From a bacterium (GTDB taxonomy: Bacteria; Bacteroidota; Bacteroidia; B-17B0; Aurantibacillaceae): a DNA stretch of 64,000 bases. Of the stretch, positions 18,652-28,634 are shown piece by piece. The DNA is taken from assembly GCA_029945625.1 (NCBI GenBank), contig JAQSCW010000010.1, positions 219,815-283,814 on the forward strand, given 5' to 3'. The first letter of the stretch is position 1. Every line of letters begins with the position of its first letter. The notes under the pieces are model-generated. The model searched no databases. It saw nothing but the letters and a program-made list of their open reading frames with translations, and was not told where the DNA came from. A program made the position numbers and the translations under genes.

Positions 18652-20850
18652 ATGACGTATCGTGGCATTTCTTTTTGCTTTTTTGTCTTTATGTATTATT
18701 CATATTGTGTGGGGCAGCAGCAGAACCTTCAAAAAAATTTCGTCCCTATTAAGTCCGTAGGACCTTTGCCGGATGTGTTTACGCAGAATATTCGGGAGGT
18801 GATTAAACAAGATATTAGCACGCTTAAACAAAACAAAGACAAGGACAAAGGACTGAAGTCCACTTTTCTTACAGCCTCCAATTATCAAATAGAACGCATC
18901 TTGCGCAGCGGGAATGCCTTGGTGAATGACGAGATCACGACGTATTTGAACGAAATCACCGATGTGATTTTGAAAGACAATCCCACTTTGAGGAAACAAC
19001 TGAACGTTTTTACGCTCAAATCGTCGGTAGTGAATGCGTACAGTTATGACAAGGGATACATATTCATCGATATTGGGCTGATCGCGCAGTTGGAAAGTGA
19101 GGCCCAATTGGCCTATATTCTTTGTCATGAAATATCTCATTATACAAAACAACACCACATCAATAGTTTTGTGATTAACGACAAAATTGATCGCGAACGC
19201 TACGATGGCAATAACGAGTCAAAGTTCATTGAAAAATGTCAGTACTCGAAGGAATATGAGAGTGAGGCCGATCTAGAGGGATTAAAATTATTTGAGAGAA
19301 CAACTTACGACCTAAAACAAGCAGAAAAGGGATTCACTGTGCTTCAGTATTCTCATTTACCATTTGAGCTGGTTGAATTCAAAAAAGCATATTTTGAGAA
19401 CCCAAATTATAAGATTCCCAATCGGTATTTTTTGCCGGAGGTGTCGCCCATAAAAGACAATTCGAATGAAGATGATTCAAAATTAACGCATCCCAATGCC
19501 AAGAAAAGACGACTGGCCATTGCAGAGATTATTTCGGAGCGCGACAACACCAAACGGGTAAAGGCGATAGTGGGCCAGCCGCGATTTGAGTATATCCGCG
19601 ACCTTTCCCGCATGGAACTTTGCCGCTTGTATCTAAAAGACCGGGACTACCCCAATGCTCTGTACGCCAGCTATATTCTTGCAAAAAAATACCCTTCCAA
19701 TTCTTATGTAGCCGAAGAAATGGCAAAGTCCTTGTATGGCATTTCACTTTATTTAAACGGTGAGATCAAATACAATAAGGATTCACACCTTGAAGAAGGC
19801 ATTCCAAAATATACCGACATTGAGAGTTACCCGCAGCAGATTTATTATATGATTGATAAGATGCCGGTAAACGAGTGGATCATTTTATCACTCAATCAGG
19901 TGTACCGCTTGCATAAAAAATTTCCGGAAAGTAATTCTTTGGAAGTGCTTTCCGACAGTTTATTTGGCCTAATGAAACGAATCGATTGGGGGATCTCCGA
20001 TTTTGCGCATGTACTTAAGTCGCCTCTAACTTCTACAGTAGACATTCCAAAGGACAGCGTGTTGGAAGAAGAAAAATCGAAGACCGAGCTAATCGCCAGC
20101 TTACAAAAGGAGATCAACAACAAAGCCGAAGACACCATCTACTATAAAACAGCATACGTTGATCTGTTTATGAATGATCCCGAGTTTTCGAGGAAGTTTC
20201 CTTCACAGGACGGTGGTGCGGAAAAGAAGGAAGATGGCTTTAAGTCGTATTCGAGTTCGGATGAAAATGAGGAATATGAGCACAGAAAGAGAGGCAGCAG
20301 AAATATCAGGTTGGCATCCGGATTAAAGGTGGATACGATTATCCTTGTGGAACCGTTTTACATAAAAATTGATGAGCGCGACAAACAATCCATGCAATAC
20401 GTTACGTCGGATGAGAAACAAGAGCACTATGTTAAAACCGTTGAAGCTTGCGCAAAAGATTTGAAATTTGAGGTAGTGAAACTTGATCCGGGACTAATGA
20501 CGGCCATGGATGTGGACAAAATGAATGATTTTTCGGTAATCAACGATTGGTTTGATGAGCGATTTGATGCAGATGCCGAGCGGAAAGTAATTTTGAACAC
20601 AAACGATATTGAGCAAATAATCAAAAAATACGGGAGCTCCTACGTATTGAAAACAGGAGTGGCCTCGGTGGTGAATGAGAAGGGTAAAAAGAGGACCTTC
20701 TATTTTGGATTTTTATTTGATATTAGAAAAAACGAATTAGTTTATCGCAAGTATGAGATTTTTAAAAGTCGTGATCAACACGATTTGATTTCTTCAAAAA
20801 CCTATCAAATGTTATTTGAGATTAAACACCCCAAAAAGAGACTGAGGTAG
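18652..20850 (+). CDS. M48 family metallopeptidase with long C-terminal extension
   Basis: LCHEISHYTKQHH (HExxH) and ESEADLEGLKLF; ATG at 18652 preferred over TTG at 18601. Confidence 0.8.
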   Translation: MTYRGISFCFFVFMYYSYCVGQQQNLQKNFVPIKSVGPLPDVFTQNIREVIKQDISTLKQNKDKDKGLKSTFLTASNYQIERILRSGNALVNDEITTYLNEITDVILKDNPTLRKQLNVFTLKSSVVNAYSYDKGYIFIDIGLIAQLESEAQLAYILCHEISHYTKQHHINSFVINDKIDRERYDGNNESKFIEKCQYSKEYESEADLEGLKLFERTTYDLKQAEKGFTVLQYSHLPFELVEFKKAYFENPNYKIPNRYFLPEVSPIKDNSNEDDSKLTHPNAKKRRLAIAEIISERDNTKRVKAIVGQPRFEYIRDLSRMELCRLYLKDRDYPNALYASYILAKKYPSNSYVAEEMAKSLYGISLYLNGEIKYNKDSHLEEGIPKYTDIESYPQQIYYMIDKMPVNEWIILSLNQVYRLHKKFPESNSLEVLSDSLFGLMKRIDWGISDFAHVLKSPLTSTVDIPKDSVLEEEKSKTELIASLQKEINNKAEDTIYYKTAYVDLFMNDPEFSRKFPSQDGGAEKKEDGFKSYSSSDENEEYEHRKRGSRNIRLASGLKVDTIILVEPFYIKIDERDKQSMQYVTSDEKQEHYVKTVEACAKDLKFEVVKLDPGLMTAMDVDKMNDFSVINDWFDERFDADAERKVILNTNDIEQIIKKYGSSYVLKTGVASVVNEKGKKRTFYFGFLFDIRKNELVYRKYEIFKSRDQHDLISSKTYQMLFEIKHPKKRLR

Positions 20851-20867
20851 AAACAGAGAATTTATTT

Positions 20868-21839
20868 TCAATCTTTTACCAGCCGGATACTGAAGCCGGA
20901 TTGATTAGCGAACAGTGCTTGATCTGCCGCGCTGGTATTGTTCCATAAGTAGGTGCAGTAGTATCCCGAGGAACTTCCCGTTTTTGACCAGAAAGTTGAT
21001 TTGTATTGAAGGTCGTAGTAGTTGCCATTGAAATAAGCCCTGCTTCCCGCCGGCAAAGCGGTAAAGCCGCTTTCATTGGTAGCACCCACATTCCCGAACC
21101 AGAGGGTGCTGCCAATTGATTTCATTTTTGCACCGGCAATTGTATTGCCACCAAGGTAATTAATGAGTTGGGCCCATTCGCTGTATGAGGGCATGTGCCA
21201 GCCCGGCGGCGCAATTCCTGAAGCGTTTATTGCTGCGTTGATGTTATATAAATTTCCAAAAGTGGTGCTAGAGCCTGAATTACCGTTCACAAAACAATAG
21301 GCCCCAACTAATGTAGCAGAGCTCCAAGAACTGTTGTTTGAGATGAACGAAATGGGTGTTCCATCACGGTAGTGGGTAACTTTTAAATTTTCGGCCATCC
21401 ATTCCTGTGTCCCAATTTTAATAGTCTTGTAAACATTGCCGTCAATGTCCATCATATAATTAGCATCGAATTGCTGGGTAGTAAAAACCATTTCCGAACC
21501 ATAGGCTGTGCCAACTGCACTGGTAGCATAAGCTCTTACGTAATATTTGGTGTTGGTATAAAGTCCGGTGAGTGTACTTGTAAAATTTCCTTCGCCGGCA
21601 CCATCCACCGTCTTAAAATCGCTGATTTCAGGCAAGCCCGAGGTGTTCCAGCAAACGCCTCTTTCTAGTACCTCGTCATCTCCCTTAAAATAAACTACAC
21701 CACCGCATTCAGCTTGCAACGCCATAATATTTGAAACGTTTAGTGTGGTAATAAGTGGTAGTTTTTTTTCTTTCTTCTTACATCCCAACACACCAAACAG
21801 GCCTATTACAAGCAGTATTACAACTATAAGTTGTTTCAT
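20868..21839 (-). CDS. FISUMP-domain lipoprotein with fibronectin-III-like segment
   Basis: DIDGNVYKTIKIGTQEWMAENLKVTHYRDGTPI, GWHMPSYSEWAQLINYLGG, lipobox GLFGVLGCKK; start reassigned to 21839. Confidence 0.8.
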   Translation of the reverse strand: MKQLIVVILLVIGLFGVLGCKKKEKKLPLITTLNVSNIMALQAECGGVVYFKGDDEVLERGVCWNTSGLPEISDFKTVDGAGEGNFTSTLTGLYTNTKYYVRAYATSAVGTAYGSEMVFTTQQFDANYMMDIDGNVYKTIKIGTQEWMAENLKVTHYRDGTPISFISNNSSWSSATLVGAYCFVNGNSGSSTTFGNLYNINAAINASGIAPPGWHMPSYSEWAQLINYLGGNTIAGAKMKSIGSTLWFGNVGATNESGFTALPAGSRAYFNGNYYDLQYKSTFWSKTGSSSGYYCTYLWNNTSAADQALFANQSGFSIRLVKD

Positions 21840-21950
21840 ATTTTGGAAAACAAAGGTTGGAAAAAAAAAAGAAAACAGACATTGATTCAAAAGTAGGAGA
21901 AATAAACCAATTCACCGTGACAAAAAGATAATTTAAAATGTTGAAATAAT

Positions 21951-21982
21951 TGGAGATTCAAAAGAATTTTAATCTATTTTTG
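21951..21982 (+). promoter_or_regulatory. Putative Bacteroidota promoter TTG-N21-TATTTTTG
   Basis: TTG at 21951-21953 and TATTTTTG at 21975-21982, upstream of ATG 22007. Confidence 0.4.
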
Positions 21983-22006
21983 AAAAGATTAATTGTTAAG
22001 ACTAAA

Positions 22007-22765
22007 ATGTTCTCACAGCCTCAGGGCAGCCGTAATATCCATTTGCTCATGATCCGTTTTTTCTCTCTCATGATACTACTGCCCTTTCTTGCTTTCACTC
22101 AAGCTCCGGGATACATGGGAAAAAAGTGCGTGGTGGGATATGGATTTAATATAAGTCCCGCCATCAACAATGCCACTCCAAGAGACAATCACCTCAATAC
22201 AATTCATGAGCTGTACCTCGATTACGTCATCGGCAATAAGTGGCTCGTGGGACTAGGGGCGCGCTACTATAAAACCATTTACGACAACAAGGCCAATTTT
22301 AGCGATAGTGATGTACATCCCGAGGGCTCTTATACGATTAACGGAATAAGCCTGTGTCTAAATTTTAAATATTATAAACGAAACTATGTGGCACCCTGGG
22401 GCAGATATTTTATGATAAGTCCGGTGCTGAACATGGCCAAAACCTCCTATGATCCAAGCATGCATACTGTTGGCAGGGTTAACGGCCATGATACCTTGTA
22501 TCTTGATTTTGGTCCCAGCCCGGTCAACTATTATCATTTTGACATCATGTTGGGTTGGGGAAGAAGCAGGGTGATTGCTGATAGGTTCACAGTGGATTAT
22601 GGCTATAACCTTCAATTGTGGTCGCTCATTACTGCACTTAATGAAGTAGGCCAATTATTCCCGGCCAGCCTTGCTATGAACAATTACATTGAGGAAACCC
22701 ACAAGTGGCGGGTTCACGGGATTAACCGCTTTAATTTCTTTATCAAGCTCGGTTATTTGTTTTAA
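22007..22765 (+). CDS. Hypothetical outer membrane/secreted protein
   Basis: ORF with internal signal-like segment MIRFFSLMILLPFLAFTQ; ORF-track start (21950) is TTG, ATGs at 22007 and 22049. Confidence 0.5.
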   Translation: MFSQPQGSRNIHLLMIRFFSLMILLPFLAFTQAPGYMGKKCVVGYGFNISPAINNATPRDNHLNTIHELYLDYVIGNKWLVGLGARYYKTIYDNKANFSDSDVHPEGSYTINGISLCLNFKYYKRNYVAPWGRYFMISPVLNMAKTSYDPSMHTVGRVNGHDTLYLDFGPSPVNYYHFDIMLGWGRSRVIADRFTVDYGYNLQLWSLITALNEVGQLFPASLAMNNYIEETHKWRVHGINRFNFFIKLGYLF

Positions 22766-22775
22766 GAACTTGATC

Positions 22776-22818
22776 GATCAAAAAAAAATCGTCACCCGAG
22801 GGCGGCGATTTTTTTTAA
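22776..22818. terminator. Bidirectional terminator between convergent genes
   Basis: AAAAAATCG-TC-ACCCGAGGG-CGGCGATTTTTTTT hairpin with A-run and T-run. Confidence 0.6.
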
Positions 22819-22832
22819 GGAGAACATAAAAT

Positions 22833-23771
22833 TTAAACAGTCTTCATTTCGCTCAGCACATTGTTCATGCTTCTTACCGCTTCAGCACTCTTATTAAAAG
22901 CCGCTTGTTCGTCGGCATTCAGTTTATAATCCACAATTTTTTCCCAGCCGTTTTTGCCGATAATAACGGGCACGCCCATACAAATATCTTTTTGACCGTA
23001 TTCGCCGTCAAGCATCACACAACAGGGGAAGAGTTTTTTCTGATCGATCACAATACTCGCCACCAGAGCGGCCACTGAAGCACCCGGAGCATACCAGGCA
23101 CTGGTGCCAAGCATTCCCGTTAAAGTAGCGCCACCTACCATGGTATCGGCGGCCACTTTTTTAAGAGCTTCCGCGTCAAGAAATTGCGAAACAGGAACGC
23201 CGGTATAAGAAGCCAGTCGTGTAAGTGGAATCATGGTTGTGTCACCATGTCCACCAATTACTACGCCGCTAATATCGCTGGCTGGCGCATTGAGTGCGGT
23301 TGACAAATAATGTTTGAATCGGGAACTGTCTAAAATACCACCCATTCCAATGATTCTGTTCTTAGGAAGTTTACTTGATTTTAAAGCCAAATACGTCATG
23401 GTATCCATTGGATTACTTACCACAATGATGATGGCTTCCGGAGAATGTTTTAATACATTTTCAGTTACTGTTTTCACAATGCCGGCATTGATGCCAATAA
23501 GTTCTTCACGGGTCATTCCCGGTTTACGCGGAATACCGCTGGTAATTACCACCACCTTACTGTTGGCGGTTTTACTGTAATCGTTGGTGCTTCCTGTAAT
23601 TCGGGTATTAAACCCATTCAGGGTAGCTGTTTGCATGAGGTCGAGTGCCTTTCCTTCTGCATAGTTTTCTTTAATATCTAAAATAACCACTTCGCTGGCA
23701 ATGCGATTGAGTGCGATGTACTCGGCACATGTGGCTCCTACGTTTCCTGCTCCAATTACTGATACTTTCAT
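22833..23771 (-). CDS. mdh: Malate dehydrogenase
   Basis: MKVSVIGAGNVGATCAEYIA, VITSGIPRKPGMTREELIGINAGIVK, VIGGHGDTTMIPLTRLASYTGVPV. Confidence 0.95.
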   Translation of the reverse strand: MKVSVIGAGNVGATCAEYIALNRIASEVVILDIKENYAEGKALDLMQTATLNGFNTRITGSTNDYSKTANSKVVVITSGIPRKPGMTREELIGINAGIVKTVTENVLKHSPEAIIIVVSNPMDTMTYLALKSSKLPKNRIIGMGGILDSSRFKHYLSTALNAPASDISGVVIGGHGDTTMIPLTRLASYTGVPVSQFLDAEALKKVAADTMVGGATLTGMLGTSAWYAPGASVAALVASIVIDQKKLFPCCVMLDGEYGQKDICMGVPVIIGKNGWEKIVDYKLNADEQAAFNKSAEAVRSMNNVLSEMKTV

Positions 23772-23792
23772 GATGTTGTTTTTTATGTGGTG

Positions 23793-23800
23793 CAAATTTA
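23793..23800 (-). promoter_or_regulatory. Putative -7 element TAAATTTG for mdh
   Basis: CAAATTTA on plus strand 21 nt upstream of ATG. Confidence 0.35.
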
Positions 23801-23859
23801 TAACATTTAGAAACAGGTTTTAAGTGCTGTTAACACTTTTTTAAGCATCCGGCCCTTCC

Positions 23860-25287
23860 TTATTCTGTTTTGATGGTGGCGGCTAAAGCCAAAAGTTTTG
23901 TTTCTTCAAAGTAATTTGTCATCAATTGAAGACCAATTGGCAAACCATTACTATGCATGGCGCAAGGCACCGAAATAGCCGGAATCCCAGCAATATTGGC
24001 CTGTACGGTGAAAATATCTTCGAGATACATTTTAATGGGGTCGGCACTATTCTTCCCAAATTCAAAAGCTGTACCGGGCGTAGATGGTGTTAAAATGAAA
24101 TCAAAATTCTTAAAAATCTCACGGGTTTTGTCCTGTATGATTCTTCTCACTTTTTGCCCTTTATTATAATAAGCGTCGTAATAACCGGCACTTAATACAA
24201 ATGTGCCCAACATGATGCGTCGTTTTACTTCGGCTCCAAATCCTTCGGAGCGTGATTTTTTATAAGTACTTTCCAAATCTGACGCCTGTGCGCTGCGATG
24301 TCCATAATGTATGCCCGAGAAACGGGCCAGATTGGAAGATGCCTCCGCTGTGGTAAGCACGTAATAGGTGGGCACCAGGTATTCAAGATATGGAAAGCTG
24401 ATAGCTTCTACCTGATGGCCTGCCGACTTTAAAGATTCTAGTTGCCGTACAATGGCTGATTTCACTTCGGGATCAAGTCCTTCAGCTTCTACACACTCTT
24501 TTAAATAGGCGATCTTGTATTTCTTTTCAGAACGTATTTCTTTGGAATAAGCATTAACCGGGGCAGAAGAGCAGGTATTGTCGTGTGTGTCTTTACCTGC
24601 AATAACTTCAAGAATTAGAGCGGCATCAGAAACTGTTTTGGTTATGGGCCCAATTTGATCAAAGGAAGATGCATACGCAATCAGGCCGTAACGCGACACG
24701 CGCCCGTAGGTTGGCTTGAGACCTACTGTGCCGGTAAAAGAGGCGGGCTGGCGGATAGATCCACCTGTGTCGGAGCCCAGAGCAACATGGCATAAATTGG
24801 CGGCCACTGCAGCAGCTGCTCCTCCGGAAGAACCCCCGGGAACACATTTTTCATTGAGCGGATTAAGCACATTTCCAAACGCAGAGTTTTCGTTGCTGCT
24901 TCCCATAGCAAACTCGTCGCAATTGCAACGACCAATAATGATGGCATCTTCTGCCAGCAAACGATCTACAACCGTTGCGGAATAAAGCGATTCAAAACCT
25001 TCGAGGATCTTAGAGGAGGCCGAAACTTTGTGCCCCTTAAAACAAATGTTATCTTTCAGAGCCACAATAGTGCCGGCCAATTTGCCGGCCGTTCCGTTTT
25101 TAATCTTTGCATCCACACGCAAGGCCTCATCGCGGGCCGAAACCTCGAATACTTCTAAAAAAGCGTTTAGGTGTTTTTTTGAGGCGATTTGAGAAATAGT
25201 TTGTTCAACCAGATCGTGGCAAGTTACGCGGCCCGCCTTCAAATCGGTTTGTAATTGCAGGATGGTTGAAAAGTGATATACAGTCAT
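23860..25287 (-). CDS. gatA: Asp-tRNA(Asn)/Glu-tRNA(Gln) amidotransferase subunit A
   Basis: Amidase signature GGSSGGAAAAVAANLCHVALGSDTGGSIRQPASFTGTVGLKPTYGRVSRYGLIAYASSFDQIGP. Confidence 0.95.
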   Translation of the reverse strand: MTVYHFSTILQLQTDLKAGRVTCHDLVEQTISQIASKKHLNAFLEVFEVSARDEALRVDAKIKNGTAGKLAGTIVALKDNICFKGHKVSASSKILEGFESLYSATVVDRLLAEDAIIIGRCNCDEFAMGSSNENSAFGNVLNPLNEKCVPGGSSGGAAAAVAANLCHVALGSDTGGSIRQPASFTGTVGLKPTYGRVSRYGLIAYASSFDQIGPITKTVSDAALILEVIAGKDTHDNTCSSAPVNAYSKEIRSEKKYKIAYLKECVEAEGLDPEVKSAIVRQLESLKSAGHQVEAISFPYLEYLVPTYYVLTTAEASSNLARFSGIHYGHRSAQASDLESTYKKSRSEGFGAEVKRRIMLGTFVLSAGYYDAYYNKGQKVRRIIQDKTREIFKNFDFILTPSTPGTAFEFGKNSADPIKMYLEDIFTVQANIAGIPAISVPCAMHSNGLPIGLQLMTNYFEETKLLALAATIKTE

Positions 25288-25294
25288 TTACAAA

Positions 25295-25328
25295 ACAAGA
25301 AAAGCGTTACTCAATATTGAATAACGCT
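25295..25328 (-). terminator. Rho-independent terminator downstream of tatA
   Basis: AGCGTTA..TCAATATTGA..TAACGCT stem followed by TTTTCTTGTTTT on minus strand. Confidence 0.7.
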
Positions 25329-25348
25329 TCAAAGCTACACATTAATAA

Positions 25349-25546
25349 TTATTTTTTTTCGGGTTCGTTGCTTTCGCCGGTCTCCCCTTTGCTTGCGTCC
25401 TTAAAGTCTTTGATACCGCGGCCTAGGCCCTTCATTAACTCGGGAATTTTTTTCCCTCCAAACATTAACAATACGATCACCAAAATGATAATAATTTCCG
25501 GAGCACCTAAGCCTCCTAATATCCCTAATATAAACGTTGCTGTCAT
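25349..25546 (-). CDS. tatA: Sec-independent translocase TatA/TatE-type subunit
   Basis: [40 protein letters not shown]; start reassigned to 25546. Confidence 0.9.
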   Translation of the reverse strand: MTATFILGILGGLGAPEIIIILVIVLLMFGGKKIPELMKGLGRGIKDFKDASKGETGESNEPEKK

Positions 25547-25563
25547 TTTTTTATTTCTTCCCG

Positions 25564-25571
25564 CAAAGTTA
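25564..25571 (-). promoter_or_regulatory. Putative -7 element TAACTTTG for tatA
   Basis: CAAAGTTA on plus strand. Confidence 0.3.
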
Positions 25572-25767
25572 CTCAATTAAAGCCTTCCTGCAAAATTTCA
25601 ATTTTATCTGTTTTCAGGCAGCAGACTCATGTTAAAACATGACTATTATCATCATTCAAGGCCATTTGTTGCGGTATAACGCTAACAATAATCAGTTTAT
25701 TTTTAAAGGATAATGTTTGATGGTTTATATAATATTCGCTAATCTTACACTCTAAAATTGAAATCTC

Positions 25768-26139
25768 ATGGCCTCTAGTTCCCCAATGGATTACCTTCCG
25801 ATTTTTATCATGTTTACAATTGCTGTTGGATTTGCCATTGTGTCGTTGTGGGCAACGCACGCACTGGGCCCAAAGCGCAAAACAAAAGTAAAATTAGAAT
25901 CGTTTGAGTGCGGCATTGAAGCACAGGGAAACGCTCGTGTTCCTTTTTCAATTAAGTATTTTTTGGTGGCCATATTATTTGTGTTGTTTGACATAGAGGT
26001 CATCTTTATGTATCCTTGGGCTGCCAACTTTAAAGAACTGGGTATGTTAGGAGTGGTAGAGGTTTTTAGTTTTATTGCCTTATTATTAGTAGGCTTTTAT
26101 TATATGATTAGTAAGAACGCCCTAAAGTGGGAAGATTAG
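25768..26139 (+). CDS. nuoA: NADH-quinone oxidoreductase subunit A
   Basis: KVKLESFECGIEAQGNARVPFSIKYFLVAILFVLFDIEVIFMYPWA. Confidence 0.95.
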   Translation: MASSSPMDYLPIFIMFTIAVGFAIVSLWATHALGPKRKTKVKLESFECGIEAQGNARVPFSIKYFLVAILFVLFDIEVIFMYPWAANFKELGMLGVVEVFSFIALLLVGFYYMISKNALKWED

Positions 26140-26202
26140 GAGTTAGATTTAGGACGATTAAGAATTCGGAAGAAACCTTATTCTCGCAGCAAAAAAAAGA
26201 AC

Positions 26203-26766
26203 ATGTCGAAAGAAATTGAAAAAAAATCCAAACTCGAAATTGCAAAATCACCTGAGGGAATTGAAGGTCCCGGCTTTTTTGCAACCAAAGTAGATGATGT
26301 TATTGGAATGGCCCGCGCCAATTCTTTGTGGCCGCTTCCTTTTGCAACCTCGTGTTGCGGCATTGAGTTTATGGCCACCATGGGTTCACATTACGACCTT
26401 GCCCGTTTTGGCATGGAACGTTTAAGTTTCTCGCCCCGTCAGGCCGACTTATTAATGGTGATGGGAACGATTGCAAAAAAAATGGGACCAATATTGCGCC
26501 AAGTGTATGAACAAATGGCGGAACCGCGATGGGTACTGAGTGTTGGTGCTTGTGCCAGTAGTGGTGGTATATTTGACACGTACAGTGTGTTGCAGGGGAT
26601 TGATCGCATTATTCCGGTGGATGTATATGTTCCGGGCTGCCCTCCTCGCCCTGAGCAACTCATTGAGGGGATCTTAAAAATTCAGGAACTCACACGAAAC
26701 GAATCGGGAAGAAGAAGACATTCTCCCGAGTACAAAAAGTTATTAAATAGTTACGGGATAGAATAG
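26203..26766 (+). CDS. nuoB: NADH-quinone oxidoreductase subunit B
   Basis: [34 protein letters not shown]. Confidence 0.96.
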   Translation: MSKEIEKKSKLEIAKSPEGIEGPGFFATKVDDVIGMARANSLWPLPFATSCCGIEFMATMGSHYDLARFGMERLSFSPRQADLLMVMGTIAKKMGPILRQVYEQMAEPRWVLSVGACASSGGIFDTYSVLQGIDRIIPVDVYVPGCPPRPEQLIEGILKIQELTRNESGRRRHSPEYKKLLNSYGIE

Positions 26767-26768
26767 AG

Positions 26769-26842
26769 CCAATTGACGATTTATTCATTGACGATTTACG
26801 ATTTTGGTCGTCAAACTAAATTTAAAAATCGTAAATAATATT
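26769..26842. repeat. Heptamer-based GATTTAC/GATTGAC repeat with internal hairpin (nuoB/nuoC junction)
   Basis: TTGACGA TTTATTCA TTGACGA TTTACGA...; perfect 12-bp stem ATTTACGATTTT (26794-26805) / AAAATCGTAAAT (26825-26836). Confidence 0.8.
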
Positions 26843-26846
26843 TGAA

Positions 26847-27347
26847 ATGAGCAAAGCACACCTTGATAAAGTAAACGAGAAACTTCAGGCAAAATTTGAA
26901 GGCGCCATACTGAGTGCAGAATTGTTATATGATTTTCCGGTATTTACCGTAAAAACAGAACAGATCCACGAGTTACTCAGTTTCTTAAAAGCTGATCCCG
27001 AACTCAATTTTCATTTTCTTACCGATATTACCGGCATGCAAACCGCCGACGAAAAGCAATTGGGGGTGATCTATCATTTGCATAATATGCATTCGAATAT
27101 TCGTATTCGACTGAAAACATTTTTTGATATTAATAAACCCGAAATTGATACGGCTACCGACCTGTGGCCCTGTGCCAATTGGATGGAGCGTGAGACTTAC
27201 GATTTTTTTGGCGTTCGCTTTAAGGGTCACCCTAATTTGAAACGAATTTTGAACGTGGATGAAATGGATATTTTTCCTTTAAGAAAAGAGTACCCTTTGG
27301 AAGACCAAACACGCGAAGATAAAGAAGACAAAATGTTTGGACGATAA
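26847..27347 (+). CDS. nuoC: NADH-quinone oxidoreductase subunit C
   Basis: WPCANWMERETYDFFGVRFKGHPNLKRIL, FPLRKEYPLEDQTREDK. Confidence 0.94.
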   Translation: MSKAHLDKVNEKLQAKFEGAILSAELLYDFPVFTVKTEQIHELLSFLKADPELNFHFLTDITGMQTADEKQLGVIYHLHNMHSNIRIRLKTFFDINKPEIDTATDLWPCANWMERETYDFFGVRFKGHPNLKRILNVDEMDIFPLRKEYPLEDQTREDKEDKMFGR

Positions 27348-27385
27348 GACCTAATTTAATTTTTGTTTGACTGCGAATACTAACG

Positions 27386-28597
27386 ATGAGTAAAAAAGAA
27401 AATACGATCACCCCGCCGCCGGACACCATGGAGAAGGAATATTCTACCTTGAATTTAGGGCCGACGCACCCCGCCACGCATGGCATCTTTCAAAACGTAC
27501 TCAAAATGGATGGGGAAACCATTCACGATGCAGTACCTACACTTGGGTATATTCACAGGGCTTTTGAAAAATTGGCCGAACGCCGTCCCTATGCACAGGT
27601 CACACCCATTACCGATCGTTTAAATTATTGTTCCTCACCCATCAATAATATGGGCTGGCACATGACCGTTGAAAAACTGCTCAAAGCCGAAATCCCGAAG
27701 CGTGCCGAATACATGCGCGTGATCGTGATGGAATTATCGCGAATTGCCGATCATATTATTTGCAATACCATCATTGGGCAGGACACAGGCGCTACCACCG
27801 GCTTCTTATACCTATTTCAATGGCGCGAACATATCTATGATATTTTTGAGGGGATTTGCGGCGCCCGATTAACCACCAACATTGGTCGAATTGGCGGCTT
27901 TGAACACGAATGGAGCCAAACGGTTTGGGACCGCATCGATTCTTTCTTAAAAAAATTCCCCAAGGAACTTACTGAGTTTAATAATTTATTGGAGCGCAAT
28001 AAGATCTTTATGGATCGTACCATTAAATGCGGACCAATTAGCAGCGAGCGGGCCTTGGAGTATGGGTTCACAGGACCCAATTTACGCGCAGCCGGTGTGG
28101 ATTATGACGTTCGGGTAGCTACTCCGTATTCTTCGTATCAGGATTTTGAATTTGTAATTCCGGTTGGAACAGGCGGTGATACTTACGATCGTTTCACTGT
28201 GCGGCAAGAAGAGATGTGGCAGTCACTCAGCATCATTAAACAGGCCATAAAAAACATGCCGGGCGGACCAACGCATGCCGACATACCTGATTTTTTCCTT
28301 CCGCCAAAGCAAGAAGTGTACAATAACATGGAAGCACTCATTTACCATTTTAAAATTGTAATGGGTGAAACAGAAATTCCGGTTGGCGAAGTATACAACT
28401 GCGTAGAAGGCGGAAACGGGGAACTGGGATTCTACCTCATTAGTGATGGCGGAAGAACACCCTTCCGTTTACATTTTCGCAGGCCCTGCTTTATTTATTA
28501 TCAGGCTTATCCCGAAATGATTAGAGGTGGATTATTAAGTGATGCAATTATTACGATGAGCAGCATGAATGTAATAGCGGGAGAACTGGATGCGTAA
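27386..28597 (+). CDS. nuoD: NADH-quinone oxidoreductase subunit D
   Basis: LNLGPTHPATHGIFQNVLKMDGETI, IGRIGGFEHEWSQ, VEGGNGELGFYLISDGGRTPFRLHFRRPCF. Confidence 0.96.
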   Translation: MSKKENTITPPPDTMEKEYSTLNLGPTHPATHGIFQNVLKMDGETIHDAVPTLGYIHRAFEKLAERRPYAQVTPITDRLNYCSSPINNMGWHMTVEKLLKAEIPKRAEYMRVIVMELSRIADHIICNTIIGQDTGATTGFLYLFQWREHIYDIFEGICGARLTTNIGRIGGFEHEWSQTVWDRIDSFLKKFPKELTEFNNLLERNKIFMDRTIKCGPISSERALEYGFTGPNLRAAGVDYDVRVATPYSSYQDFEFVIPVGTGGDTYDRFTVRQEEMWQSLSIIKQAIKNMPGGPTHADIPDFFLPPKQEVYNNMEALIYHFKIVMGETEIPVGEVYNCVEGGNGELGFYLISDGGRTPFRLHFRRPCFIYYQAYPEMIRGGLLSDAIITMSSMNVIAGELDA

Positions 28598-28634
28598 TTA
28601 TAAAATTGATTAAAGAACATTTCAAACAATAACA

